From assembly GCA_021234155.1 (NCBI GenBank), contig JAJEKV010000214.1:186001-250000 (forward strand): a stretch of 64,000 bases of DNA, in the 5' to 3' direction. A model generated the notes under the pieces. That model had not been told where the DNA came from. It did no database searches and saw nothing but the letters and a program-made list of their open reading frames with translations. Below are positions 1-11,857 of the stretch, piece after piece. The DNA comes from Isoetes taiwanensis. Taxonomy: Eukaryota > Streptophyta > Lycopodiopsida > Isoetales > Isoetaceae. A program made the position numbers and the translations under genes. Every line of letters starts with the position of its first letter. Within the stretch, counting starts at the first letter, position 1.

Positions 1-1559
1 TGCGAAATTTACAGTCTTTTTCTAAGACTCAGTTATGTGCAAATGTGAGGAGTGGTAAGGGAGGGATCCAACACGTCATCATATTCATTTGCAACATCTA
101 ACTAGTTTTGCAAGGTCATATTTCTGCAAGATCTACAATACTTTTCCAAGGAGAGCCCTCTGTTGTGCTCCACAATTGTTTTTTAGTGCTGCTGAGGATG
201 ATATTATTAGGGGTCTACATATAGAGAATGGCTCTAACGAAATATGTAATCAGTGTGAGGGTGATACCTTTTTATTTTTGATAGCAGAGGATAATCTCCA
301 AAATGCAAAGCTTCTACTTGCATCTTGAGTTTTACTAAGTTGGCGAAAATGTTCTGTACTATGGACTCTAGATGATGAATGTATTCTTGCTTATCCTTGG
401 AAGATGGTGCCTTATGGGAAGGCAACCAAGCTTCTCCGTATTCTGTGGGTTATTCATGTTTCAACTTCTGATGCTTGGGATGTCATAACAGAGGGGTTGT
501 AGAGGCACCCTTTTTGGTGGGATACTGCTAAGCTCTCTATGTCTGGAAGGATGACAGTTGCTAAGCATGTTTTAAGCATCACACATGTCTATATGGCTTC
601 TACTATTCATGCTTCCCAATCAAAGTTTTATGAGATTGTGGGTGTCATTAGAAACTTTATTTGGGGTGGATATGAAGCAAGTGTTGTGTTAAGGTTGCAT
701 GGTCTAAGTAATCAAACCTATGTTTGTTGGAGGTTTGGGCATGACAGATTTCCATTTGCAGAATAAGGTCACGATCTCTAAGTTCATTTGGAGGCTTCTA
801 TTGGATAAGGATGATTCTCCTGGGTTGCGGCTTATTGCACATGCTCTTACTCATTGTATCACTTTTGGTAAAGCCACATATAAACTTGTTCTTCCATGGG
901 GGCTCTTCTATGATTTGCGACCTTATCCTAATGCTTCTTCCTTTTTTAAAGGGCTTGTTAGAATCCTGATACACAGTCGAAATGTTATTTCATATCAACC
1001 CACCGACTTATGCTCAATTGACTGCACTTTGTTGGTGGATCTTGTTAGATGACAATGCACCATTTGCTTTATAGTGCATCCAATTGACTCAGCGACATTG
1101 GAAATTGGCTGGAGTCTTAACAATTGCAGCTTGGTATAACTCATGCCACTTGCTTTAGGGGCAAGAAGTTGCGGATTATCTATAATCTAATCTGCCACAA
1201 TAAGAAGATATTTTAGTGTGGATTTGTCATCAGGAGGTTAAGAAGTGCAAACTTGTAAACTCAATGTATAAGCTGCTACTTGATGCTTATATTCTTCCCC
1301 CCACTGTTCCAATATCTCATGGCTAAGCATCGCCAACGCCGCCATAACTTCACTAGTGCGGAGCTCCTGCGTGTCACATGGCTTGAACATTTTTCGCTTC
1401 AAGAATTTGATCTCATAAATCAGCAGGCTTCTCTTCAAGCACGACCCGCTCTTGCCCTCATCAGACCAACATCTTCTTCTGGACACTTTACAGAATGCCT
1501 CTCTGGCAGGCCCGACCATTTCCTTGGATGGTAAGCTTGTATTTCAGATACTGAATTTG
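1..1559 (+). pseudogene. LINE (non-LTR retrotransposon) reverse transcriptase fragment
   Basis: Decayed LINE ORF2 read across several frames. Around 250-330 there is a degenerate RT active-site region (CEGDTFLFL where a functional element has YADD) followed by NLQNAKLLL. Around 530-690 comes the thumb-like SMSGRMTVAKHVL and IRNFIWGG, and around 730-860 GGLGMTDFHLQNKV and ISKFIWRLL. These are typical of the RT C-terminal part of plant LINEs. Frameshifts and stops separate the pieces, so no protein can be made. The 5' part lies outside the window. The fragment ends where gypsy LTR sequence starts at 1560. A plus-strand LINE C-terminus reappears at 41496 on the other side of the gypsy, so the gypsy may have landed in this LINE. 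Positions 1050-1559 are assigned only by continuity. Confidence 0.7.
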
Positions 1560-1943
1560 TCAAGGTGACTAGAAGGCCCCTGCCCTTATTCGACTTAACC
1601 CACGGAAAGTGAACACCACTTCACGGTGTCGAGTCCATGCCTTTACCCAAGACGCAGTGGTAAGCCATTAGACCTAGTCACAATGATCCCCTAGAGGGCC
1701 TTACACACGGGAGGGACGCTCAAGAGTCGAACACCTAACCTCCTTCTAAGCCAGGTCTAGCCCCTTCACCCACAACTAGGTGTGGTTCTTGTGCGGCAGG
1801 TCTAAACTACAAGCAGTGCTAGAGAGGCTAATCTAGGAGCATCTACTACCAAGCTTGAGGTCTCTACCCCTCTTCCCAATACAAGGAGTTCACAGAGATA
1901 CATCATCCATATACATCACAGAAGAACTAAAGAACTAGATCTA
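1560..1943 (-). repeat. 3' LTR of the gypsy element, distal segment
   Basis: This segment matches 40494-40863 of the 5' LTR with small indels. The match starts abruptly at TCAAGGTGACT, so the terminal 561 bp of this LTR are missing. It ends at TCTA (1940-1943), which is repeated at 11199-11202 on the far side of the inserted TIR transposon. The uninterrupted sequence is visible in the 5' LTR at 40860. Confidence 0.85.
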
Positions 1944-1966
1944 GGGTGCTTTTTTATTGACCTACC
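1944..1966 (+). repeat. left terminal inverted repeat of the 9.3-kb transposon
   Basis: GGGTGCTTTTTTATTGACC followed by TAC. It is the reverse complement of the right end at 11175-11198 apart from one T in the homopolymer. The flanking TCTA is duplicated. Confidence 0.88.
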
Positions 1967-3725
1967 TTAATTTCAAGGACGCCTCCAAAGACCGCTCAAA
2001 GACCTATTTTCAGCTTTTTTTCGTGGACGTGAAGGACGCCCCTTCATCATTTTGCAGGGTGTGCGGGCCTGCAAGGCCAAAAAAGTTTTCGCAGCAGAAT
2101 TGATTAGGTGCAGCTAGGATTTTCGAATCGTGATCATTTTGATTTTGAAGCTTGATTGAAAGTGTAATTGGGTTGGGAAGTTCGGTTCATTCTCGCTACT
2201 CTTAGGACTTCCAAAGATCTAGATATGGCGCTCAAGTCCGCGAGGTAAAAATCCTCTATTTCTCATGCTTTTTCTTTATCTACCGATATTGAACTAAAAA
2301 AAACACCGCTTTGATGTTATCGAACTGCCGCAAGAACTGGTATGAATTTCACACAAACAGAGGTTTGTGTAATGAAGGGAATAAGCCAAAGGATTTGAAG
2401 GCGAAGGATGTTTCCGACCGCGGATTTTCTTTGAAGTCGGCAAAGGCCCACTTTCGAAAGGAAAGATAAATTTAAAATTTGTTAGGCTCTTGGTTCGCCA
2501 TCGTGGCCGCATGACCCGCTGGAAAGGATTTATCGTAAAAGCAAGCCTACCAACAATGAGGTTAGGGTAACCTTTGCTCGAGCTTTTGCTTGGAGTAATA
2601 CCCGACGAGCTTTATCAAACCACAGGCAATTCAAAGTGAACTGGGCTAGTTTTGCTAAGCTTATCGAACATCCGGCCTTGATTTCTAAGGGGAGAGACTA
2701 GCACCATCGCTTTGAATAGCAACGCTATTTTGGATCACTTGGGTAAGCTTGCTGAGATGAAGAGAGATGCAGAGGAGTTGCTATTATCAAAACAAGAGTC
2801 TTTGTTGAGGAAAGAAGGTGTTGTTGCTGGAGCAGACATAGCTTGCAAAGCTATATATGAAAATATACAGGCCAAGCGTAAGACCTTGAGCGTGATTTTC
2901 CGTAATAGTTGATGCTATTGCAAAACTAAAGAATGATGAAGTAGTTGTGCGGAGAGCTTTGGAGTCGAGACTTTGAAAAATAGATTCTAAAGGGGAAGAA
3001 CACATTCGTGCAGAAATTTCTGTGCTGAAGGATGAAATAGCATCCTATGAGGAATCAATGGCTAAGTGGCATGCAAAGGCTAAGCATATTTTAGCCATGC
3101 AGCAAGATAGTGAAAGCACCAAAACTCGGATGGAGTTGGGTATGGGTGTGTATTCTTTGCCTTTGCTAACTAGTGATGTATGTCAGGCATGTGGCCTTTG
3201 TTTTCCTCAAGAATATGACCTGTTTGTTAAAATAAACCAATGTGGACATAAGTACCATGTGTTTTGCTTTTCAACTGTGCTGAAAACTATGCATTGTGTG
3301 GTTCCCTATTGTGGAGAGGAAGTCCCAAGCAATATTTTGCAGGAACTGGGATTTAAAGAATTCAGTGTTGTGATTGAAGAGGACTCTAACTATGAAGATG
3401 AAGAAGAAACTGAAAATGCAAACAGTGATGAAGATAAGAAGCAGAAGGATGAAGTTGATAGCAGCATCACTTTGTACAATAAACCTGCAAGTGCTGAATT
3501 TAAAGCAGAAAGGACTGCAAAAATTAAGAAAAGGAAGACAAGGGCCAGCACAAAGAAAGACTCGAAACCTGTTGCAAGTAAGTATTCTTGTTCAATGTAG
3601 TTTTGTGCTAACTTCAATTTTATTTGAACAGTTATAGATATTGACAAGCTGAGTCCTGTTAAATTTGCTCACATATCTCCCATAAAAGGTACACATTTAG
3701 TTTTAGTATTATAACTTCTCTTTAA

Positions 3726-4131
3726 GTTACATTAATTTTAAATTAATCTTGCGAGACAAGAAGACCCACGACAAAGACTGGACAACTGCGCAGACAAGAA
3801 GACCCTTGCAAGAAACAAGCCTGGAGCACTGAAGAAAAATGGTAAGTCTAAGCGAAAATTTGAATAGTAGTCCATGTTCAATTTAGTTGTAGTTAATATT
3901 GAATTCTTGTTGCAGGAAATATGTCTAACATTGCTGTGAAAGCTTCTGCTGAAGATGCAAGGTTGGAGCCTATAGAAGATCAAGATGCTAGAGATGTAAA
4001 GAACAATGATCTTTGAAGAGGATAAAGGAGCGGATTTATCACGGGATAAAGGAGCAGATTTATCACAGGATAAAGGAGCAGACTCTGAAGAAGAAAATCC
4101 TCCAGGTGGTACACTGGAGGAAAATTATCTA
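3726..4131 (+). repeat. direct duplication, left copy (flanks Helitron A1)
   Basis: About 400 bp, starting TTAATTTTAAATTAATC and ending GGAAAATTAT plus CTA. It is repeated after the Helitron at 6012-6390 with few differences. The duplicated block contains an intron and the start of the last exon of the RING-like gene. The two copies touch the two ends of the Helitron exactly. Confidence 0.85.
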
Positions 4132-6011
4132 TCTTATATTATAATGTTATACCGTGGCGCGAGTGCAATCGAACCCCTAATTTGAATGGCCGAGATCATC
4201 TGGATGCATCCAAGGCCCAGATTTATTGCACGACTTACCAACACCGTGGATTGGTCATGCTTTCGACTTTAAGGAAAAGGGTAAATGAAAAGGGGAAAAG
4301 GAAAAGGGAAGTGGAAAGAGAGAATGTGAAGGGCAAAAAAGGCATGGGGAAAAGGCAAAAGGGTAAAAGGAAAAGGTGGGGGATAAGAGAAGAGAAAAAG
4401 GCATGGAAAACGAAAAAGGGAAAGGGAACACAGAAAAGGGCAAGGGAAGGAAGGAGGAAGAGATAAAGTGGAAAAGGTAAATGGAAAGGGCATGAAAAAC
4501 AAAAGGAAAGAGGAAAAGGTTAAAAAAGGAGAAAATGAAGGAAAAAAAGCATGGAAAGGGGAGGAGAAAAAAGCACGGGGAAAAGGAAGGAGCATGGGAA
4601 AAGGGGAAAAAAGAGGAAAAAGGAAGGGACAAATGACATAGGAAAAGGGAAGAAAAAAAAAAAAAAAGAGGGAAAGGGAAGGGAAAAAATGCATCAAGAA
4701 AAGGGGAAGAGTGAAAGGTTTGAAAAATGGGGAACAAGAAAAAAGGATGGGGAGAGGGAAAAGAAAAGGGGCATAGAAAAAGGGAAAGTGAGAAGAAGAA
4801 AGAAAAGGAAAGGAAAAGGGAAAAAGGGAACCTAGGTAAAGGTCACAAGGAAAAAGAAAGAGGGAAACGAGAAAAGGGAAGGGGGGAAGGGCATGAGAGA
4901 AAAGGGAAGAGGAAAATGGTGAAGAAAGGGAAAAAAAAAAAAGGAAAAGAAAAGGGGCAAGAGAGAAAGGGTGGGGAAAATATGAAAATGGGTATAGGAA
5001 ATAAGAGAATAAAACAAATGTGCAAAAGGCATGGAAAAAGGGAAAAGGAAAAGGAAAGGAAAGGAAAAAGTGCACAAGAAAAGGATTGGCAAAGGAGGAA
5101 AACGGAAAGAAAAAATCCATCAAGAAAAGGAAACGGGAAAAAAGGGAAAGGGAAAGGGAAGCAGGGGAGTGATGGAGGGGAGGGAAAGCGAAAAAGGACA
5201 TGAGGAAAGGAAAAGAGAAAAGAAAAAGGAAGGGTTGAAAGAAGGGAAAATTGCACGGGAAGAGGGAAAGGGTGGGAAAAGGAAGCATGGGAAAAATAGA
5301 AAGAAGAAAAGGGTGGGAAACAGGGCATGGGAAAAGGGAAATGGAAAAGGGGGGAAAGAGAGAGAGGCACGGGAAAAAGGAAATGAGGAAAATGGAAAAA
5401 GGGAAACGGGAAAAGGAAATGAGGAAAATGGAAAAGGGGAAGAGAAAAAGGGAGCATGGAAAAGGGAAAGAGGGAAAGGGTGAGGAGATGGAAAAAGGGA
5501 AGGTAAAAAGGGCATGGAAAACGGGAGGGAGAAAAGAAAAATGGAAGGGAAAAGGGCACACAAAAAAAGGAGGAAAAGAGTGGGAAAAGGAGGAAAAGAG
5601 AAGGGGAAATAGGCATGGAAAAGGGCGAAAGAGTAAATGGTTGAGAAAAAGGGAAGACATGGAAAAAATGTGGGGAAAAGAGAAGGCATAAAAAAGAGAA
5701 AGGGGAAGGGAAAAGGGCAAAGAAAAAAGAGAAGAGGGAAAAGGTGGAGAAAGGAGCAAAGGGAAGGGAAAAAAGGTTATCCGGGGAACAGGGAAGGGAA
5801 GGAAAGGAATGGGAAAACAAGGAAACATGTGAGAAAGACGAGAAAAAAAAAAAAGAAAAGAAAAAAAAAAGTAGAGAAAATAAGAAAAAATGAAATGCGG
5901 GATAGAGCAAAAGGGAAAGGGAAAGGAAAAGGGATAGGGCTTTTCTCACTGCATCCCAAAGCATTTACAGGCCCTCAACTTATGCCCAGCAACGCTGGGC
6001 ACCATTACTAG
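4132..6011 (+). mobile_element. non-autonomous Helitron A1 (1880 bp, purine-rich)
   Basis: It starts TCTTATATTATAATGTT after an A and ends with the hairpin GCCCAGCAACGCTGGGC, then ACCATTACTAG, followed by T. TC start, stem-loop, CTAG end and insertion between A and T are the defining Helitron features. No protein is encoded. Between roughly 140 bp at the 5' end and 75 bp at the 3' end it is almost wholly one purine-only strand. It is a sister of the element at 17921-19800, with the same total length of 1880 bp, nearly identical sequence and different insertion sites. Confidence 0.93.
4270..5935 (+). repeat. 1.67-kb polypurine strand inside Helitron A1
   Basis: The plus strand is built from GGGAAAA-type runs with scattered CAT or CAC interruptions, so nearly every base is A or G. 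The minus strand reads as long open frames of F, P, S and L, which are composition artefacts and not genes. Long purine-pyrimidine mirror-like tracts can adopt triplex (H-DNA) structures. Whether this one does is inference. Confidence 0.9.
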
Positions 6012-6390
6012 TTAATTTTAAATTAATCTTGCTTGAGACAAGAAGACCGGCAAAGATTGGACAACCTGCAGACAAGAAGACCCTTGCAAGAAAACAAGCA
6101 CGAGCATCAAGAAAAATGGTAAGTCTGGGTTTAAAATTTGAATAGTAGTCCATGTTCAATTTAGTTGTAGTTAATATTGAATTCTTGTTGCAGGAAATAT
6201 GTCTAACATTGCTGTGAAAGCTTCTGCTGAAGATGCAAGGTTGGAGCCTATAGAAGATCAAGATGCTAGAGATGTAAAGAACAATGATGCTGAAGAGGAT
6301 AAAGGAGCAGATTTATCACAGGATAAAGGAGCAGACTCTGAAGAAGAAATCCTTCCAGGTGGTACACTGGAGGAAAATTATTTTGCTTTT
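6012..6390 (+). repeat. direct duplication, right copy (flanks Helitron A1)
   Basis: Second copy of the block at 3726-4131, directly after the Helitron's CTAG. Here the sequence runs on past the duplication endpoint (GGAAAATTATTTTGC), which shows which copy keeps the ancestral downstream junction. Confidence 0.85.
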
Positions 6391-6539
6391 AAAAAGGCAA
6401 GACTTTCTGGAATTTAGCAGTCTTTCAGCATCTACCAGGCATCTTATTAGCATCTACCAGGAGGATATTATGAGGATGTTTTCTTTTTAATATATTATGT
6501 GGATCTTGTATACATGCAACACAATTTTGTTCCATAGTG

Positions 6540-7300
6540 TTGACATGTTTTTTGAATATTTATGTAATAGCAAGGTTTACACTAATATAAGGTTTACATT
6601 CCATGAATATGTAAGGTTTACACTAGTATAAGTTTTACATAAGGTTTTACATAAGGTTTTTACATGTAAAAGGTTTACATTAATATAAGGTTTATGTAAA
6701 AGGTTTATGTAAAAGGGTTTATGTATAAGGTTTATGTATTACATAATAGGAAGGTTTACATATGAACAACAATGAATAGCAAGGTTTACATATGTATAAC
6801 CCAGCAAGGTTTACATTCCATGAATATAAGGTGTACACATGAATATAAGGAAGGAAGGAAGGAAGGAAGTTACTTTTATCGTCCACGGAGACCAATCGGT
6901 CTATGGGACCCAATACAAAAACGCAGCAAGCGGATTACTGCCCGGATTACATTCCAAGTATGAAGGTTTACATTCCAAGTAATGATTGTTTATGATTGAT
7001 AGCTATCTAGCAATATGAGTGTTTACATATGATTGTTTATGGTTACATATTTGTTTATGATTGTTTATGATTGACAACCAATATGATTGTTTACGTATAT
7101 GTTTATGGTTACATATGATTGTTTATGGTTACATATTTGTTTATGATTGTTTATGATTGACAACCAATTTGATTACATATGAATTATGACAACATATTTG
7201 ACAACATATGAATTATGACAACTTCAATATGACTACAAATTTACAATATGATTTACAATTTACAATATGGTTCACAATTTACAAATTGGTCTAGGGTTTA
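6540..7300. repeat. AT-rich minisatellite between convergent transposon genes
   Basis: Imperfect repeats of AAGGTTTACAT and related units (6565-6835), an (AAGG) microsatellite at about 6847-6868, then repeats of GATTGTTTATGGTTACATA (6985-7160) and of CAATATG/TTACAATTTACA (7200-7290). It separates the 3' ends of the plus-strand RING-like gene and the minus-strand transposase. No open frame is supported. Confidence 0.8.
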
Positions 7301-7309
7301 CAGTTTGAA

Positions 7310-10300
7310 TCACAAAGCATCTTTGCCTTTTGCTACTTTTGCTTTTGATTTCTTCTTTCCTTTCAGATCATTTTCTTTAAACTCTAAAACTTCTTGAGCA
7401 TAAATGGATGTGCTTTGATGCAAGCTATCCATAATTTGATCTTCCACAATGTCAGGGAGCTGAAACAGGTTATTCCTCAATCTGGTCATATCAAAACCAA
7501 TGTACCAAAACCAAATGGTCATATACAATCGTGACACGGCTCATGTTCTAGCAATTCATACAAGTTACCATTAATTAACTTGTAATATTTTCCAGTAACA
7601 ACTACTTCATTCCTACCAAACTTTTGCCCCCAAGGATCCTTGTATGCTTTCTCTATAACATGCTTTGTTCTAGTGCATTTTAAAATATAAAAGTCTACTT
7701 TTTCTTTGTTGTTAGGCTCAAAGATTGACAAAGCAAAGTTATCTCCAACAACAATGATATCCGATTTCCACTCATGATCTCCTTCAAAAACAGGGCCTTC
7801 AACAACTTCCTCAACATAGTCAGCACCCATAGGTTTTAATTCAGAGTATGACCACGTGCCTATTCTAGCAATGTAGGGACACTTTGCATATTTCCCTAAC
7901 CAGCAGTTATGACAGAAACAAGTGAAGTTCATATGTGCCACTTGAGTCGGTCGGGTTCTTTGAGTAGGTCCGATGGAATGAAAATTTGCTAGAGCCGGAT
8001 AGAGTTGCACAATCATACCTTTCACTTCTATCAACATCTCCTATGCCAACTTCCCAAAAAATCATCAAAAACACAAGCATTCACAAGCTCAGCAAATTGG
8101 AATGTATAAAAATCCAGCAGTTCAACAAAGACACCAGACCATCCTTGCCTTCCATTGTTATGTTGTCACTGAAATGTTTTTTGCAAAAACCACTACATCA
8201 TGTGCATTTCTAAGTGGGCAATTTAAATTTTAACATCTCATAAGTTAGGGCTCTCTTAATGACAGCTCCAGCACCATCATGTTCACATGTTTCTCTATCA
8301 GATTAGTGCTGGAAATGAACATTAACTCTAGGTGCTTGAAAATGAAAGTTACCTTTCCCATGATAAGAAGCAAAATAATTCCAAGTTATTGGGATGCCAC
8401 TAGTTTGATAATTTCTTCCTAGAAAGTAAAATGTTCTACTTCCTTTCCACTGGCTAGAACGTCCATCAGACCAAACAATGTGTCTGACAGACTTGATTTG
8501 TTTGCTAGACAAAAATCTTTGCATGGTACATTCAAACAATGTTGCATAAACAAAGTGTCATGTTCCCTGTCATCTGAAATGTAGAAGTGATGATTCTTCT
8601 CTCATCTTCATCCAATTTAGGGTCATCACTTTTGGTGGCATGTCTATATGATATATGCACTAAAATTGTGCACTGATCATTCCTCCAATGCAGACTTTGA
8701 ATTTCTTGCTGAATCTTGAAGCTGTAATTTTCAGCAAAATCAATCACTGAAACTATTGCATCCTTTGGAAATGTTTCCAAACACTCCTTGAATTGCCTGG
8801 CCTGTCATCTAGCCTTATAGTTATGTGGAATGAATTCTTTCAGCACTGTTCTGGCATTCTGGAAAATATCAGCAGCACTTGTGGTCTTGTAAACCAGTTT
8901 AGTGACTGGTTTTTTTCCCAGCTTATAACCTCCTTTGCCATCAGGTTCTTCTACAGATTCATATATCTACAACAAATACAGAAATAAAAAATAAAGCTAC
9001 ACCATAATGACGCATAAAAAACAACAACAATCTTAGTACCTTGTCATATGTCTTCCACTCCACCTGCACACCATTTTTGAAATTGACTTCTTTTGGACAT
9101 GTTGGTAAAGCTTGCTAGGGTCCACAATTATTGCACTTGAGAGTTAGGCAGTCATGTGCATACCATTCTTCACTTTCATCTCTTGGACAAACAAGAGACC
9201 TCCAAAGCTCACTTGTTGAAGCATAGATGCTCTTCCTTGCCATGCATGTTGGTCCAGGACCACAAACTTCACACGTGCATTTACAATTTGGACCATGAAT
9301 TTTTTCATCATGTCTTACTTTGTTCATTGCAAGTCAATAAAATCTGCTCTCATATGATACACACAACAACATATCTCTCCTCCTTTACTTTCCCCGACAT
9401 AAAGGGGTTTCAAGGCATGGCGAGAAAGAAACCTCAAACTTAGGATACTCCCTTCAAATTTGGTAAAATGAAACCGCAAAATAGACACAAAATTACAAAC
9501 AATTAGAGCAATTACAGCAGAATTACAAAGAATTACAACAATTGTAACAACATCCAAAGATGTGCAATCAAACTAACTCAGTATCCTCCAGAAGTGTAAT
9601 GGATGCATGATCTTGAATCCTTCAACCACTCTAATCCTTATAACATGTTTCTTGCATGGAGACACTTTCGTGTGTTATCTCTCAAAAAGTCAACTATTAG
9701 TTTCCTCTCATCATAAGAGAGTCATCAAATCTAGTATTCTTCTTGAACATGGACCATGGTCCACTACCATGCTCTGCGACCAATCTTCTATTTCTTGCAA
9801 ATCGACACAATCTTCCTATTCATATTCATTTGCTTGGCAAAAGCAGACTTGTTAGTTTCACCATTGACCTGAAAAGTCATTGCATCACTTCTTGCTCTCC
9901 ACACATCTGTATTTTTTGAATACTTATGAGCTGCAAAAGACTCCCTCAAATTGTTAATGATTGTTTTCATTGTGTTTAATTCTTTGCTGTTTGAGAGATC
10001 TAGTTCAGGTATCCACTTTCTAGCACCCCCTAGAATTTCCACTCTTTCTTCAGATGTAGCATTCTCACACAATTCGTTCACAAGCTTGCTTAATTCTTTT
10101 GACAACTTTCTTTTCTTCCAACTGCTGAATGAACCTTTCTTACCAACAGTAGCATCATTTGCAACTGCACCTAAGTTGCCGATTCAAAACATCCACTCTC
10201 TTTTTTACATCTTTGAATCCTCCTAATTTTGGCTGTCTTTTTTTTGAAAGCGGCTTTATAATTCTCTTGCAATTCTAACTACAAAGAACAAAATTTATCA

Positions 10301-10886
10301 ATGCAAATACCTCTATTATAGCAAGTACCCGATATGACAAATGATCCAACCTCTACAAAGATTGCCAACATCCATAACTTCAAAGATCCTCATTTGATAT
10401 TCCACCATATTCTCCTGTAATTTTAGCATGTCGGTTTAGTTTTATAAACCAAGTAACAAATTTAAATTGCATACTCGACATGTTGAAATCATGTTCAAAG
10501 TCCATAAATTCAGCACCATTGAATGAATTCTGTTCCACTGAAAGCAGTACATTACATCAGTCAGCAATTTAGAACAAAAAAATTCAGCAATTTAATAGCG
10601 GAAGCATTTATCAAGGACTACCTTGTCTTTCATCTTCATGATGAAATTCTTGATCTGAATTTTCGACTTCATATGTAGTTTCTTCATTCCTTGTGAAATC
10701 CACTGTTTCAGATGAAATGTGAGTACCAGCTTCGATTTGTGTAGGTGATTCTTCAAGGTAATTTTCGCAAATTGTGAACAAAGACTCGAAATCGCTTGGA
10801 ATTGTTGACGAACTCTTGCATGCCCGCCAGCATTCTCCGGGCATCAAATTGCGCACAATGCCTGAACACAGAAGCAAGGAATTCAT
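7310..10886 (-). pseudogene. DDE-type transposase of the 9.3-kb TIR transposon (multi-exon, decayed)
   Basis: Read on the minus strand from an ATG at 10886. The first exon (to about 10622, donor GTAGTC) is acidic. The middle part (10.3-9.3 kb) is broken by stops; it has coiled-coil-like lysine-rich sequence and then GGEICCCVYHMR. At 9.3-9.1 kb comes a Cys-rich block (CKCTCEVCGPGPTC). The catalytic region follows: VIDFAENYSFKIQQEIQS (8.76-8.70 kb), HWRNDQCTILVHISYRH, then IVWSDGRSSQWKG (8.49-8.45 kb) and a YHGKGNFHFQAP block (8.35 kb). The Asp in VIDFAENYSF and in VWSDG are the probable metal ligands. The C-terminal part (8037-7310) contains CFCHNC and ends lysine-rich. Frameshifts make it non-functional. 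It resembles a widespread eukaryotic transposase family whose members share SDG-xxSQ and HGKG motifs. Confidence 0.72.
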
Positions 10887-11174
10887 CTCTCAACTCAAGA
10901 ACCATAGTTGTGCTTCAAGAAACGCTGAAATAGCATAATTCTGAAGGTGCAGCATTTGAATTGGGCAGGGAAATTCCAATTCGAATTGGAGATTGCAAAC
11001 TAAAATTTCGGGATCGATGACTAGGCCAAAATTAGCAGGAATGATGGATCTTGACTCCCGCTCAAGGCTGGCTCTGGCGGGTGAAGTGCTTGATGAAACG
11101 TGAAGGGCCGTCGAAAAAATTTTATGACGGGTATCAGCACCTTACCAGCACCAATGTCGCGACATGATTTTTTG

Positions 11175-11198
11175 AGTAGGTCAATAAAAAAAGCACCC
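11175..11198 (-). repeat. right terminal inverted repeat of the 9.3-kb transposon
   Basis: Reads GTAGGTCAATAAAAAAAGC then ACCC, the inverse of the left end at 1944. The duplicated target TCTA follows at 11199-11202. Confidence 0.88.
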
Positions 11199-11202
11199 TC
11201 TA

Positions 11203-11844
11203 ATCTATCTGATAGAGTTAGGTTCTTTAGTTAGAGTCTGGTATCTAGAGATCTAGAGGGCTACTATGGGCAATTTAATAGGCTAAACCTACTGATTCAA
11301 TGACTAGAAGACGGTTTAGACTATTAAATTGACTAAATACCTGATCCTTGGCTTGCTCCTCCTGCTCTGAACTCGACCATCCTGCTAAACTGCTCGAATC
11401 AAGGGAAACTAATGGTGCAATTCGCTCAGACAAAGTCTGGGAGGCGGTTTTGGCTCTTGGAGCAGCCAAAACAGAGCTCTAAAACCCTAGGAACGAAAAA
11501 TGGGCAAGTTAGGGTTTCTCCTACCTAAATAGACAAGGGGTTAGGGCTAGGGTTTCCAATTATCCCTTTAGGCATGTGGGATAATTGGGTATGGCGCACT
11601 TGCCTTTAATGGCTAGGTGGCATAAATGTATCTACATGGAAAGGTGTGCACCTTAATAAATGTGCACATTGGTAAATGTGCACATTAATAATAAATGCAC
11701 ATACCTTGCAAGTTGCCCCCCTAGGGGCTACCCACCGCTACACGCTTCTGCGTACCGCCGTTCGGAATGGATGGTACGCTGCGATTTAGTAGCAAAGACA
11801 AAGATACGCCCCGGGACCGGGATAATCTTTGGCCGAACGTCACA
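11203..11844 (-). repeat. 3' LTR of the gypsy element, proximal segment
   Basis: Continues the 3' LTR after the inserted transposon and matches 40864-41495 of the 5' LTR. It ends in GAACGTCACA, so in element orientation the LTR starts TGTGACG and mirrors the GTCACA at the LTR's other end, as expected for an LTR bounded by TG...CA. Confidence 0.85.
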
Positions 11845-11857
11845 TTCTCCCCACCTT
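11845..11857 (-). other. polypurine tract of the gypsy element
   Basis: On the minus strand AAGGTGGGGAGAA abuts the TG start of the 3' LTR. This is the position and composition of a plus-strand primer. A second similar purine run (CCAAGGTGGGGAGACCC, minus strand) lies about 40 bp further in. Confidence 0.8.

Larger units (their letters stand above)
2225..6416 (+). pseudogene. transposon-borne RING-like zinc-binding protein gene (decayed, interrupted by a Helitron)
   Basis: A likely start ATG at 2225 is followed 20 bp later by a GT splice donor. Coding-like segments follow at 2500-2700, 2712-2930 and 3022-3560. The last is the clearest: coiled-coil-like residues, then CQACGLCF, INQCGHKYH, CF and C-x4-C (3180-3330), a cysteine/histidine spacing like a variant RING finger. 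A strongly acidic stretch and a KKRKTR-type basic tail follow. A canonical donor (GTAAGT) is at 3578 and a short exon at 3631-3688. The acidic last exon, with DKGADLS-type repeats, ends in a stop at 6415-6417. It is present twice (before 4131 and after 6188) because of a local duplication, and a Helitron lies between the copies. Stops around 2912 and 2976 suggest decay or extra introns. Function is unknown. Confidence 0.55.
1944..11198. mobile_element. 9.3-kb TIR DNA transposon with transposase and RING-like gene, inserted in the gypsy 3' LTR
   Basis: Both ends carry terminal inverted repeats of about 22 bp starting GGGTGCTTTTTTATTGACC. The right end has one extra T in the T run. The target duplication reads TCTA (1940-1943 and 11199-11202), and the empty site is preserved at 40860-40863 in the 5' LTR. 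If the TIR is taken to start one base further out, the duplication becomes 2 bp (CT). The element holds a plus-strand gene with a cysteine-rich RING-like domain and a minus-strand DDE-type transposase, arranged convergently around a minisatellite. A 4-bp target duplication would suit Sola-type superfamilies, but the superfamily is inference. Without its nested Helitron the element is about 7.4 kb. Confidence 0.88.

Noticed and set aside
4255-5964. Open frames up to 519 codons on the minus strand and several on the plus strand
   Set aside because: They lie in the purine-only Helitron tract. They encode only F/P/S/L or K/G/E/R runs and occur in several frames at once, so they are composition artefacts.
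6565-7290. Repeat array considered as CRISPR-like
   Set aside because: Units are short, AT-rich and contiguous without unique spacers; it is a minisatellite in plant DNA.
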